Part shown: in pieces, positions 23,832 through 32,310 of the stretch
Layout of the letters: every line of letters begins with the position of its first letter
Position numbering within the stretch: the stretch's first letter is position 1
Assembly: GCA_019637795.1 (NCBI GenBank)
Contig: JAHBUY010000002.1
Span: 310,001-374,000 of the forward strand
DNA: 64,000 nt
Origin: a bacterium
GTDB taxonomy: Bacteria; Desulfobacterota; Binatia; HRBIN30; CADEER01
Direction: 5' to 3'
Notes under the pieces: generated by a model
What the model was told of the DNA's origin: nothing
Database searches by the model: none
What the model saw: only the letters and a program-made list of their open reading frames with translations
Position numbers and translations under genes: made by a program

Positions 23832-24998
23832 GTGCGGCGAGGCGAGAGCGGCCACTACGAGGTGACATCGGTGGGGGGAGAGCAGGTTCGGGCCTTCGTG
23901 CCCGCCCCGTTGCCCCCGACGCCGCCGCTTGCGCTCGACGGCGGGTTGCAGCGCGCGCTGGAGTCGGCGGTGCTCGGCCTCGGCCGGCTCGACGGGGTGT
24001 CGTCTCTCCTGCCCGACAAGTCGCTCTTTCTCTACTCGTACGTGCGCAAAGAGGCAGTGCTCTCGTCGCAGATCGAAGGCACGCAGTCGTCGCTCTCCGA
24101 CCTGTTGTTGTTCGAGCTGGAGGAAACGCCCGGGGTGCCGCTCGACGACGTTGTCGAGGTGTCCAACTACGTCGCCGCGCTCGATTTCGGTCTCGCGCGC
24201 CTGCGGGAGAACTTTCCGCTCTCGAACCGGCTGATCCGCGACATCCACGGCGTGCTGCTGTCGCGCGGACGCGGCGGCGGCAAGGACCCTGGCGCGTTTC
24301 GCCGCTCGCAGAACTGGATCGGCGGCACGCGCCCCGGTAACGCGGCCTTCGTGCCACCGCCGCCGAATTTGGTCGCCGATTGCATGGGAGCGCTCGAACA
24401 CTTCCTCCACGCCGCCGACGACCATCTACCGGTGTTGTTGCGGGCCGGGCTCGCGCACGTGCAGTTCGAAACGATCCACCCGTTTCTCGACGGCAACGGC
24501 CGCGTCGGCCGCCTGCTGATCACCTTCCTCCTCTGCCACAATGGCGTCCTGCGCGAGCCGCTGCTGTACCTCAGCCTGTACTTCAAGCAGCACCGCCCCG
24601 AGTACTACGCGCTGCTCGACCAGGTTCGCCGCGACGGCGACTGGGAGGCCTGGCTCGGGTTCTTTCTCGAGGGGGTTCGGCAGACGGCAGACGCCGCGGT
24701 GTCGGCGGCACAGCGACTCTCCGATCTGTTCCGCGGCGACCGCGGACGCATCGAGCCGCGCGGCCGGCGCGCCGGCTCGGCGCTGCGCGTCCATGATTCG
24801 CTCAAGACACGCCCCATCGTGTCGATGCCGCAGGTCTGCCGACAGACCGGCCTCTCCTTCCCCGCCGCCTCCGCGGCCATGGATTTGCTCGCTGAGCTGG
24901 GCATCGCCCGCGAGCTGACCGGCAAGCGGCGCAATCGACTGTTCGCCTACGATCGCTATCTGGCGATCCTGAACGAGGGGACGGGGCCGCCGCCATGA
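23832..24998 (+). CDS. Fic family protein (AMPylase-type) with C-terminal winged helix
   Basis: 388 residues from GTG 23832; a TTG at 23811 would put the start 3 bases after the palindrome. The N-terminal family segment HYEVTSVGGEQVRAFVPAPLPP is followed by the inhibitory helix SSQIEGTQS (S-x3-E-G) and, near residue 216, the catalytic HPFLDGNGRVGR. The last ~90 residues (SMPQVCRQTGLSFPAASAAMDLL) look like a winged helix. Fic enzymes transfer AMP from ATP to protein hydroxyls; the Glu of the inhibitory helix keeps them off. The complete motif set suggests an active, self-inhibited enzyme. Confidence 0.9.
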   Translation: MRRGESGHYEVTSVGGEQVRAFVPAPLPPTPPLALDGGLQRALESAVLGLGRLDGVSSLLPDKSLFLYSYVRKEAVLSSQIEGTQSSLSDLLLFELEETPGVPLDDVVEVSNYVAALDFGLARLRENFPLSNRLIRDIHGVLLSRGRGGGKDPGAFRRSQNWIGGTRPGNAAFVPPPPNLVADCMGALEHFLHAADDHLPVLLRAGLAHVQFETIHPFLDGNGRVGRLLITFLLCHNGVLREPLLYLSLYFKQHRPEYYALLDQVRRDGDWEAWLGFFLEGVRQTADAAVSAAQRLSDLFRGDRGRIEPRGRRAGSALRVHDSLKTRPIVSMPQVCRQTGLSFPAASAAMDLLAELGIARELTGKRRNRLFAYDRYLAILNEGTGPPP

Positions 24999-25034
24999 GC
25001 CCGCAGCCGCCCTGTAGGCAGTGACCTCCGCCCC

Positions 25035-25571
25035 ATGGCGACCGCCACCGTCTACGCGTTCGACATCCAGCTCTCCGACGTCGATCGCGGCGTCTACGAG
25101 GCGGTGTCGCTGCGTGCCGCCTGCCAGCCGTCGGAAACCGCCGAGTACCTGCTGACGCGCGTCCTCGCCTACTGTCTCGAGTATCGCGAGGGCCTGGCGT
25201 TCACCGGCGGCCTCGCCGAGCCGGACGAACCGGCGCTGGCGGTGCGCGACCTCACCGGTGCGTTGCAGACCTGGATCGACATCGGCACGCCCGACGCGGC
25301 GCGCCTGCACAAAGCCAGCAAGGCAGCGGCGCGCGTGGTGGTGTACACGCACAAGGATCCGGCGCCGTGGCTGCGGCTGCTGGCCGAGGCGCGCATCCAC
25401 CGCGCCGACGCGTTGGAGATCTACGCCGTCGACCGCGCGCTGGTGGCGGCACTCCGCGAGCGCCTCGAACGGCGGATGACGTTCGCGCTCGTGGTCACCG
25501 ACCGCCACCTGTACGTCACCATCGACGAGACCTCGCTCGCCGGCGTCGTGACGCGGCTCCCACTCACCTGA
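25035..25571 (+). CDS. yaeQ: YaeQ family protein
   Basis: 178 residues, the family length. Family signatures: YAFDIQLSDVDRGVYE, QPSETAEYLLTRVLAYCLEY, EPDEPALAVRDLTGALQTWIDIG and RVVVYTHKD. YaeQ has a PD-(D/E)xK nuclease-like fold; its cellular role is unclear. It starts 36 bases after the Fic gene and may be cotranscribed with it. Confidence 0.9.
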   Translation: MATATVYAFDIQLSDVDRGVYEAVSLRAACQPSETAEYLLTRVLAYCLEYREGLAFTGGLAEPDEPALAVRDLTGALQTWIDIGTPDAARLHKASKAAARVVVYTHKDPAPWLRLLAEARIHRADALEIYAVDRALVAALRERLERRMTFALVVTDRHLYVTIDETSLAGVVTRLPLT

Positions 25572-25585
25572 GCCCGGCGCTCGCG

Positions 25586-25612
25586 TTGCCGCCGCGCGGG
25601 CGTGGCACTATG
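25586..25612 (+). promoter_or_regulatory. Putative promoter TTGCCG-N15-ACTATG
   Basis: TTGCCG at 25586-25591 and ACTATG at 25607-25612, 41 bases before the ATG of the GFA gene, leaving room for its AGGAAGGA ribosome site. Spacing matches the other boxes in the window. Confidence 0.35.
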
Positions 25613-25653
25613 GTGCCGTCGACTCCCACCCCGGCGGAAAGGAAGGACAGGCG

Positions 25654-26061
25654 ATGGAGATCGAGGGCGGATGCTACTGCGGCGCCGTGCGCTACCAGGC
25701 CACCGGCGACGCGCTGTTCAGCGGCCAGTGTCACTGCCGCGAGTGCCAGTACATCTCGGGCGGCCACCCGAACGTCGTCATGGGCATGCCGGAGGCCGGC
25801 TTCGCCTACACGAAGGGAACGCCGAAGCAGTTCCGCCGCGACGATCTGCCGCGCCCGGTGACGCGCGAGTTCTGCCCCGAGTGCGGCACGCACCTGCTCG
25901 CCAGGAGCCCGAACCTGCCCGGCGCGGTGCTGCTCAAGGTCGGCAGCTTCGACGATCCGAGCCGCTTCCCGGGCCCGCAGATGGTGATCTTCACCATCGA
26001 CAAGCAGGCCTTCCACCACGTTCCCGAGGGCGTGCCGGCCTTCGAGCGCGCGCCCGGTTGA
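25654..26061 (+). CDS. GFA family zinc protein
   Basis: 135 residues. Zinc-binding pattern of the GFA/CENP-V fold: GGCYCGAVRY, then CHCRECQ, then EFCPECGTHL. Historically called glutathione-dependent formaldehyde-activating enzymes, though most members lack a proven function. A purine-rich ribosome site (GGAAGGA) precedes the ATG. The next gene starts on the last bases of this one (TTGA), so they form an operon. Confidence 0.9.
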   Translation: MEIEGGCYCGAVRYQATGDALFSGQCHCRECQYISGGHPNVVMGMPEAGFAYTKGTPKQFRRDDLPRPVTREFCPECGTHLLARSPNLPGAVLLKVGSFDDPSRFPGPQMVIFTIDKQAFHHVPEGVPAFERAPG

Positions 26062-26702
26062 GCGCCGTCGTCGTCCGCCCGTACGAGCCGGGCGACCGCG
26101 CCGCCGTGCGCCGGATCTGCCATCAGACCGGCTTCATGGGCGATCCCGCCGACTGGTACTGGCGCCACGCCGACAGCTTCGCCGACATCTGGTCGGGCTA
26201 CTACACCGACCGCGAGCCGGACTCGTGCTTCGTCGCCGTGCGCGACGAGGCGGTGGTCGGCTATCTCGCCGGCTGTGTCGACAGCCAGCGGGCGCCGACG
26301 ACCGCGAAGGCGCTGGGCGGCGCGGCGCTGCGCTACGGCCTGTTCGTGCGCCCCGGCACGGCGCGGTTCCTGTGGCGCGGCGTCGTCGACTCGCTGCGCC
26401 AGGGGGCGCCGCGCGAGCTGGCCGGCGATCGACGCTGGCCGGCGCACCTCCACATCAACCTCGCCCCGGCGGGGCGCGGCGCCGGCGCCGGCAGCGCGCT
26501 GATGACCGCCTGGCTGCGCCGCCTCGCCGCGCTCGGTTCGCCCGGCTGCCACCTCGGCACGATGCTGGAGAACCGCCGCGCCGTGGCCTTCTTCCAGCGC
26601 CACGGGTTCGCGGCCCATGGCGAGCCGCAGCTCGCTCCCGGCATGCGCACCCGTTCGGGCGAGCGCATGCACGTGCTGTTCATGGTCCGTTCGCTCGCCT
26701 GA
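26058..26702 (+). CDS. GNAT family N-acetyltransferase
   Basis: 214 residues with a TTG start overlapping the GFA stop (TTGA); no ATG or GTG is available before the conserved VVVRPYEPGD. The acetyl-CoA-binding loop is degenerate but placed correctly: INLAPAGRGAGAGSALM (R/Q-x-x-G-x-G/A). Then LGTMLENRRAVAFFQRHGF, the typical last strand and helix. The acceptor is unknown. Coupled to the GFA gene. Confidence 0.85.
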   Translation: MSAVVVRPYEPGDRAAVRRICHQTGFMGDPADWYWRHADSFADIWSGYYTDREPDSCFVAVRDEAVVGYLAGCVDSQRAPTTAKALGGAALRYGLFVRPGTARFLWRGVVDSLRQGAPRELAGDRRWPAHLHINLAPAGRGAGAGSALMTAWLRRLAALGSPGCHLGTMLENRRAVAFFQRHGFAAHGEPQLAPGMRTRSGERMHVLFMVRSLA

Positions 26703-26895
26703 AGCGACCGGGCCCCTCGAGTCACCGCCTGCGGAACCGCGCACCGGCGCGGCCGCCTGGCGCAGGAACCGCACGCCCGCCGTCCCGGCGCGCCGCTGAC
26801 GCGCCGTCCGGTCCGGGTCGCCAGTTCCCCCGTTCGTGGGACGAGCTGGTACAGCCGTCGCGGCCGCGGTAGCAGGCGGGCAGGAGGCCGGGACC

Positions 26896-27513
26896 GTGAT
26901 CCACTACGACTACTACGCCGACATCCCGCGCGAGGTGCTCGAGGCGTTCGTGGGCGAGCAGGAGATGGGACGCCTGGTGACGGTCGGCGCCGACGGCGCG
27001 CCGCGCATCGGGCTCTATCCGTTCGCCTACGACGGCGACGCCGTCGAGATCCATCTGCATCGCGCCGACGCGCAACTGGCGGACCTGGCGGCGCGGGCGC
27101 GCTGCCTGTTCGAGGTCGACGAGATCCTCGCCACCATCCCGTCGTACTGGGTGCATCCCGAGAACGCGGTGATGGCGACCGCCTATCACCGCACGGTGAT
27201 CTTCGAGTGCGCGGCGGCGGTCTCGCTCGACGGCGACGCGCTGGCGGCGCAGCAGACGCGCCTTCTGGCGCGCTACCAGCCGGAGGGGGGCTTCCGCGCG
27301 GTCGCGCCCGACGATCCGCTCTACCGCGGCGCCATCGGGGTCATCGCCGCCGTGCGCCTCGCCATCACCGGCGCGCAGGTCAAGTTCAAGCTCGGCCAGA
27401 ACCGGCCGCCGGCGGTGCGCGCCCAGGTGATCGAGGCGCTGCGGCGGCGCGGCCGTCGCAACGACGCCCGCGCCGCCGACGCGCTCGCCGGGACGATCGA
27501 CGCCGGCAGGTAG
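26896..27513 (+). CDS. Pyridoxamine 5'-phosphate oxidase-like (PaiB-type) FMN protein
   Basis: 205 residues from GTG 26896, with AGGAGG eight bases upstream. The split-barrel pattern is GRLVTVGADGAPRIGLYPFAYDG, an acidic strand, then ARCLFEVDEILATIPSYW. Near the end VKFKLGQN resembles the KLSQN motif of PaiB-like FMN-binding negative regulators. Probably a flavin- or haem-binding protein; no substrate can be read. Confidence 0.75.
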   Translation: MIHYDYYADIPREVLEAFVGEQEMGRLVTVGADGAPRIGLYPFAYDGDAVEIHLHRADAQLADLAARARCLFEVDEILATIPSYWVHPENAVMATAYHRTVIFECAAAVSLDGDALAAQQTRLLARYQPEGGFRAVAPDDPLYRGAIGVIAAVRLAITGAQVKFKLGQNRPPAVRAQVIEALRRRGRRNDARAADALAGTIDAGR

Positions 27514-27581
27514 CGCGGCGCTTCCCTCCGGGGCGTCGCCCGCGCTAGAGGACGTTGCCGCCGCGCGAGAGGAGGATCGCC

Positions 27582-28124
27582 GTGCCGTCCGTCCACCTGC
27601 GTCTGCTCGTCTCTGGTCTGCTCGTCCTGGGACTGTTCGCCGGCGCCGCCGCCGCCGATGACACGGCCGGCGTCGCGCTGCTGTTCGCCAAGAACCCGGG
27701 GACGCTCAGCGCCGGCGACCGCCTGGCGATCTACCGGAAGCTCGACCTCAAGGTGGCGAAGGATGGCAAGAGCCTGGTCGACGATGCCTGCGGCCAGGAG
27801 GTCTCGTCGGAGGTCGAGGTGAAAGACCTCGACGGTGACGGCGTCGACGAGGTGCTCATCACCTACGGCAACACCTGCCTGTCGGGCATGGCCGGCACCT
27901 CCGTGATCATGTTCATCAAGGACAAGTCGGGCCGCTACCAGAGCCAGCTCGGCTTCCCCGGCGTGATCGCCGAGGTGCGCCCGGCCAAGGGGGGCAAGGG
28001 CTATCCGGACCTGCTGATCGGCGGACCGGGCTTCTGCTTCCCGCTGTGGCACTGGAACGGCAAGGCCTACGTCCACCTCCGCGACGAGCCGCAGAGCGCG
28101 GGAGGCTGCGATCGGCAGCAATAG
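27582..28124 (+). CDS. Secreted FG-GAP-like hypothetical protein
   Basis: 180 residues from GTG 27582, chosen for GAGGAGG just upstream. Signal peptide with core LVSGLLVLGLFAGAAAA. The mature part holds VKDLDGDGVDEVLITYGN, a calcium-loop-like repeat as in FG-GAP/VCBS propeller blades, and a C-terminal half with GGPGFCFPLWHWNGKAYV. Four cysteines could form disulfides. Periplasmic or extracellular; role unknown. Confidence 0.75.
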   Translation: MPSVHLRLLVSGLLVLGLFAGAAAADDTAGVALLFAKNPGTLSAGDRLAIYRKLDLKVAKDGKSLVDDACGQEVSSEVEVKDLDGDGVDEVLITYGNTCLSGMAGTSVIMFIKDKSGRYQSQLGFPGVIAEVRPAKGGKGYPDLLIGGPGFCFPLWHWNGKAYVHLRDEPQSAGGCDRQQ

Positions 28125-28202
28125 CGCGCCGGCCGGCGTCGCGCGGCGCGGCCCACCAGGGCGCGCGCCGATGCCGGGGACCGCCCGCGTCGAGAAGCGG
28201 CG

Positions 28203-29549
28203 ATGAACGCGGACCTGGCCGCGCCGTTCCTGGCGATCAGCGGCTCCCTCGAGGCACCGTCGGATCGCGCCCCGGCGCTGGCCGGCGACACCCGCGCCGA
28301 CGTCGCGATCGTCGGCGGCGGCCTGACGGGCCTGTCGACGGCGCTGGCGCTGAGACGGGCCGGGGTCGACGTCGCCGTGCTCGAACGCGAGTTCTGCGGC
28401 TTCGGCGCCAGCGGCCGCAACGCCGGACATCTGACGCCGACCATCGGCAAGGACCTGCCGACGCTGCTGATGCTCCACGGCGAGGCGCGCACGGCGGCGA
28501 TCGTGCGCTTCGCCGACCACTGCGTGCGGCGCACCGAAGCGCTGATCGCCGAGCACGGCATCGACTGCGACTACGCGCCGTCCGGCAACGTGATGGCGGT
28601 CGTGCATCCGAAGCAGGAACGGCGGTTGCGCCGCGCCGCCGCGCTCGCCGGCCGCGTCGGCGCGCCGCTGCGGTTCCTCGAGCCCGACGAGATGCGGGCG
28701 CGCGGGCTGCCGCCGGCGTTCCGGTCCGGCGTGCTCGAAGGCGCCGGCGGCACGCTCGAGCCCGGCAAGCTGGTCCTCGGTCTGCGCCGCGCCGCGCGCG
28801 CCGCCGGGGTGCGGCTGCACGAGGGCACGCGGGTGGTCGAGGTGAGGGCGGGCGCGCGGCCGGCCGTGCGCACGCCGCACGGCACGCTGCGCGCCGAGCA
28901 CGTGGTGATGGCGAGCAACGCCTGGACGCGCGAGATCGGCGCCCCCGGCGCGAAGATCCTGCCGCTCTACGTGACGCTCTTCGAGACCGCGCCGCTGAGC
29001 GACGCACAGCGCGCCGCGCTCGGCGGCTGGCCACGCCGCGAGGGCATCTACACGGCGCACGAGATGCTGGAGAGTTATCGATTGAGCGCCGCGCGCACCA
29101 TCATCGGCGGCTCCAAGGCGCCGCGTTACGCCTGGGGCGCCCGGCCGGGCACTCACGGCGGGCCGCACGCGCGCAGCCAGGGGGAAATCGCCGCCGCCTT
29201 CCGCGCTCGCTTTCCGGTCCTCGCCGAGCTGCCGATCGCCCACTTCTGGGGCGGCTGGATCGCGATGACGCTGAGCTTCCTGCCGTCGATCGGCCGCGTC
29301 GGCCGCGACGGCACGCTCTGGCACGCGCTCGGGTACAACGGGCACGGGGTCGCGCAGGCGACGGCGGTCGGCGACATCCTGGCCGACGGCATCCTCGGGC
29401 GCGACAACGAATGGGCGCGCGTCTTCCCGAAGCCGGCGCCGACCCTACCGCCCGAGCCGTTCCTCTGGCTGGCGGCGCGCGGCCTGCTCGCCGTCTTCCG
29501 CACCATCGATCGCATCACCGACCGCCAGCTCCGCGAGGGCCGCCGCTAG
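28203..29549 (+). CDS. FAD-dependent oxidoreductase (DadA/PuuB-like)
   Basis: 448 residues. FAD-binding VAIVGGGLTGLSTALALRRAG, ending in Glu (VLERE), then GFGASGRNAGHLTP, characteristic of amine oxidases such as gamma-glutamylputrescine oxidase. The C-terminal motif HFWGGWIAMTLSFLPSIGRV and GYNGHGVAQAT closes the flavin site. It would oxidise an amino acid or polyamine derivative. The TAG stop lies in the left CTAG flank of the inverted-repeat element that follows, so insertion there left the reading frame intact. Confidence 0.88.
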   Translation: MNADLAAPFLAISGSLEAPSDRAPALAGDTRADVAIVGGGLTGLSTALALRRAGVDVAVLEREFCGFGASGRNAGHLTPTIGKDLPTLLMLHGEARTAAIVRFADHCVRRTEALIAEHGIDCDYAPSGNVMAVVHPKQERRLRRAAALAGRVGAPLRFLEPDEMRARGLPPAFRSGVLEGAGGTLEPGKLVLGLRRAARAAGVRLHEGTRVVEVRAGARPAVRTPHGTLRAEHVVMASNAWTREIGAPGAKILPLYVTLFETAPLSDAQRAALGGWPRREGIYTAHEMLESYRLSAARTIIGGSKAPRYAWGARPGTHGGPHARSQGEIAAAFRARFPVLAELPIAHFWGGWIAMTLSFLPSIGRVGRDGTLWHALGYNGHGVAQATAVGDILADGILGRDNEWARVFPKPAPTLPPEPFLWLAARGLLAVFRTIDRITDRQLREGRR

Positions 29550-29714
29550 CAGCCCGTTGAAAAACAGGTCGGCTACTGCGGGCAGGTCTTGTGCGCCAGC
29601 TCTTTGTTGCCGAATCCTCGACAAAACCGACCGGTTTGCCTCCGGTTCGGCGCCTCGATCTGGCGCACAATCCCTCGCCCTCGCTACGCCGCCTGTTTTT
29701 CAACGGACCGCTAG
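29546..29714. mobile_element. MITE-like inverted-repeat element flanked by CTAG
   Basis: A 161-base element (29550-29710) with 19-base terminal inverted repeats matching at 17 positions: CAGCCCGTTGAAAAACAGG on the left and its inverse on the right (29692-29710). Both sides are flanked by CTAG (29546-29549, 29711-29714), a possible 4-bp target duplication. Inside, TTGTGCGCCAG (29589-29599) pairs perfectly with 29660-29670 and the centre is palindromic (AAACCGACCGGTTT). No protein is encoded, so movement would need a transposase in trans. It could also act as a terminator. Confidence 0.7.
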
Positions 29715-29890
29715 GGCTGGCGCGGTCTGGGCGAGCGGAGGGGCCGTACGACCCAGGTGGGACCCGCGGCGCGGCGGAGGTGCCCCGGGGGACTCCAGAC
29801 CAGCCGCGAGACGGCGCGACGAGGTCGCATCGGCACGCCGGGACCGATTCCACTGGTACGGACCCCCCGGCTGGGCCAGGGGGCGCCGCG
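29715..29890. other. Gap between the MITE-like element and dgkA
   Basis: About 175 GC-rich bases before the convergent dgkA stop. I see no gene, strong hairpin or promoter. Confidence 0.3.
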
Positions 29891-30277
29891 TCAGCCGACG
29901 AGGTGGGGGCCGAGCACCAGCGCGGCGATGACGGCGGCGCCGATGGCGGCGATGAGCACCGCGCCGGCGGCGACGTCCTTGGCGTGCTTCACCAGCGGGT
30001 GGAACTCCGGCGAGGCGACGTCGGCGAGGAACTCGAAGGCGGTGTTGAGCGCCTCGGCGGTCCACACCGACATGATCGCCAGCACGATCCAGCACCACTC
30101 GGCGGTGGCGAGCCGGAGCAGCAGGCCGATCGCGCACACCGCCACCGTGGCGGCGGCGTGGATCCAGGCGTTCTGCTGCGAGCGCAACATCGTCCAGATG
30201 CCGGTGAAGGCATGGGCGAAGGAGCGAATGCGACCGGCGACGGAGAAGGCGCGCGGGGACTCCATCGCCGGCGTCAC
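29891..30277 (-). CDS. dgkA: Diacylglycerol kinase (DgkA family)
   Basis: 128 residues with three membrane helices. Family motifs: EALNTAFEFLADVASPEFHPLVKHAKDVAAGAV, the active site of small prokaryotic DAG/undecaprenol kinases. The GTG at 30277 shares bases with the upstream stop (GTGA); an ATG at 30265 is the alternative. It phosphorylates diacylglycerol or undecaprenol to recycle lipid carriers. Last gene of a three-gene operon with an anchored beta-rich protein and a CoA transferase. Confidence 0.92.
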   Translation of the reverse strand: MTPAMESPRAFSVAGRIRSFAHAFTGIWTMLRSQQNAWIHAAATVAVCAIGLLLRLATAEWCWIVLAIMSVWTAEALNTAFEFLADVASPEFHPLVKHAKDVAAGAVLIAAIGAAVIAALVLGPHLVG

Positions 30278-30795
30278 TGGCGGCTCGGCACCTGCCAGGT
30301 GGTGGCGCCGTCGGCGGCGCGCAGCAGGCCGCGGCCGCTGCCGTCCGCGACGCTGATCCGCACCCGCTCGCGTTCCTGGCCATCGAAGAACACCAGGCCC
30401 GGTTGGTCGTTCACCAGGCCGAGCACGGCGCGCAGCGCGGCGCGCCCGCCGGTGAGCGTCAGCGCCGGCCCGTCGCCGGTGACGTTGAGGATCATGCGGC
30501 TCGCCTCGCCGTTCAGCACCACGGCGGGCGTGCCGTCGGCCTCGAGGCCGATGTTGGCGCGCGGGCGACCGGCGCCGTCGAAGAAGCTGAGCCCGCTGTT
30601 GGTGGTGAGCAGGGCGCGCACGCGGCCCTGGTCGTCGAGCAGCTTGAGCGTGCGCCCGCTGAGCACGCCGTCGTCGCCCGCGCCGACCAGCAGGGTGGCG
30701 GCGAGCACGAGCGTCAGCCCGACGAGCAGGATCCGGTGCCGACGCTGTGCGCGCTCGAGCGCGGCGAGCCGGGCGGCCAGCGCCTCGGGGGCCAT
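30274..30795 (-). CDS. Membrane-anchored beta-rich hypothetical protein
   Basis: 173 residues. A short charged helical start is followed by one membrane helix (LLVGLTLVLAATLLVGAG) and a beta-rich domain with repeats of the type LLDDQGRVRALL, FFDGAGRPRANIGL, FFDGQERERVRI. No known catalytic motif. Its ATG shares one base with the upstream CoA-transferase stop (TGATG), and its own stop overlaps dgkA. Topology suggests the repeat domain is periplasmic. Function not known to me. Confidence 0.75.
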   Translation of the reverse strand: MAPEALAARLAALERAQRRHRILLVGLTLVLAATLLVGAGDDGVLSGRTLKLLDDQGRVRALLTTNSGLSFFDGAGRPRANIGLEADGTPAVVLNGEASRMILNVTGDGPALTLTGGRAALRAVLGLVNDQPGLVFFDGQERERVRISVADGSGRGLLRAADGATTWQVPSRQ

Positions 30796-32006
30796 CAGAT
30801 GACCTCGCGATCCTTCAGCGCCGCGACCTCGTCCCACGAGTAGCCGAGCACCTCGGTGAGGATCTGCTCGGTGTGCTCGCCGAACTCCGGCGCCGGCAGG
30901 CGGACGCTGCCCGGCGTCTCGCTCAGATGCACCGGCAGGCCGATCACCTGCGTCGGCCCGAAGCGCGGGTGGTCGAAGTCGACGACGTAGTCGTTGGCCT
31001 GCACCTGCGGATCGTTGGGCAGGTCGTCGACCGCGTTCACCTGGCAGAAGATGAAATCGCCGCCGGCGCGCAGGATGCGCAGCCATTCCGCCAACGGCTT
31101 GCTGGCGAACACCGCGTCGAGGATCTCGATGGCGGCGCCGGCGTTGGCGGCGCGGACGCGCAGATCGACGAAGCGCTCGTCGGTCGCCAACTCCGGCCGG
31201 CCGACGGCGCGGGCGAAGTCCGCCCAGTAGCGATCGGGCTGCAGCATGCCGAGGCAGATCCAGCGCCCGTCCTGGCACTGATAGTGGTTCCACAGCGGAT
31301 TCGCCTGGTACTTGCGCGGCATGCGCGGAATGGCGAAGCCCCACATCAGGCGCGCCGAGACGCTCAGGCCCTGCAGCGCCATCATGCTGCCGAGATGCGA
31401 GCCGTCCACCGCCTGGCCGACCCCGAAGCGCTCGCGCGCCAGCAACGCCGCCAGCACGCCGTAGGCGAGCATGATCGCGCCCATCTGGTCGGCGATGCCG
31501 CCGGCGATGGCGAGCGGCGGCATGTCGGGCTCGCCGGCGGCGAGCATGATGCCCGAGCGCGCCAGACCGAGCTGGTCGAACGACGGATCGCCGCTCTCCG
31601 GCCCCTCGGGCCCGTACCCGGTGGCGGTGGCGTAGATCAGGCGCGGGTTGCGCGGCTGCAGTTGCGCATAGCCGAGGCCGAGCCGCTCGGCGACGCCCTT
31701 GCGGAAGTTCTGCACGAAGACGTCGGCGGTCTCGACCAGCTTGTAGACGATCTCGCGGCCCTCGGGCTTCTTGAGGTCCAGGGTGATGCCGCGCTTGTTG
31801 CGGTTGTTGGCCTCGAAATAGAAATTCGGCTTGTCCGACATGTCGATGCCGCTCATCTTCGCCATGCCGCGGCCGGGATCGCCGCCGACCCGTTCCTCGA
31901 TCTTGATCACGTCGGCGCCGAGATCCCCGAGCATCGCCGAGCAGACCGGACCCTGCTGCCAGATCGTCCAGTCGATCACCCGTATTCCGTCGAGCGGCAT
32001 CGCCAT
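30795..32006 (-). CDS. CaiB/BaiF family (family III) CoA transferase
   Basis: 403 residues, full length. Start ATG 32006 behind AGGAG. Motifs: GIRVIDWTIWQQGPVCSAMLGDLGADVIKIE, NRNKRGITLDLKKPEGRE, and VDGSHLGSMMAL containing the catalytic Asp. These enzymes move CoA between carboxylic acids through aspartyl-CoA anhydrides. First gene of the operon with the anchored protein and dgkA. Substrate cannot be predicted; degradation of aromatic, terpenoid or carnitine-like acids is common for the family. Confidence 0.93.
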   Translation of the reverse strand: MAMPLDGIRVIDWTIWQQGPVCSAMLGDLGADVIKIEERVGGDPGRGMAKMSGIDMSDKPNFYFEANNRNKRGITLDLKKPEGREIVYKLVETADVFVQNFRKGVAERLGLGYAQLQPRNPRLIYATATGYGPEGPESGDPSFDQLGLARSGIMLAAGEPDMPPLAIAGGIADQMGAIMLAYGVLAALLARERFGVGQAVDGSHLGSMMALQGLSVSARLMWGFAIPRMPRKYQANPLWNHYQCQDGRWICLGMLQPDRYWADFARAVGRPELATDERFVDLRVRAANAGAAIEILDAVFASKPLAEWLRILRAGGDFIFCQVNAVDDLPNDPQVQANDYVVDFDHPRFGPTQVIGLPVHLSETPGSVRLPAPEFGEHTEQILTEVLGYSWDEVAALKDREVI

Positions 32007-32310
32007 CCCAGCACTCCTGTTCGCCGATTCGATCGGCCCGGCCCCGGCCGATCGCGCGCACTCTATGGGGCCCCGTGGCGGGCTGACAAGTTACGGGCCG
32101 CCAACATTGCGGGCCGTCAACGCGGTCGGGACATGCCACCTCGCATGCGAGCACAACATTTTCGTTGACTTCGCGCTGGCGACGACGCTACCGAACACGT
32201 AGCACAGCAGAATCCTCAGTCGTTCATCCTTTCTGGCAGACGCAGGGAACGGCGCGCCTCGGCGCCGGCAGGGTGCCGGCGACGACGTGGCCCGACGGTG
32301 GTGGCAGCGC
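32007..32310. other. Divergent intergenic region between CoA transferase and TPR genes
   Basis: About 300 bases. It holds a 12-base direct repeat CGGGCCG(C/T)CAAC at 32094-32105 and 32110-32121 (16-base period, one mismatch), a perfect 12-base palindrome CTCGCATGCGAG at 32140-32151, and a possible -35 TTGACT at 32165 with a weak -10 (TACCGA) 18 bases on. The stretch 32150-32230 is less GC-rich than its surroundings. Together these look like control sites for one or both genes. No reading frame is convincing. Confidence 0.4.
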
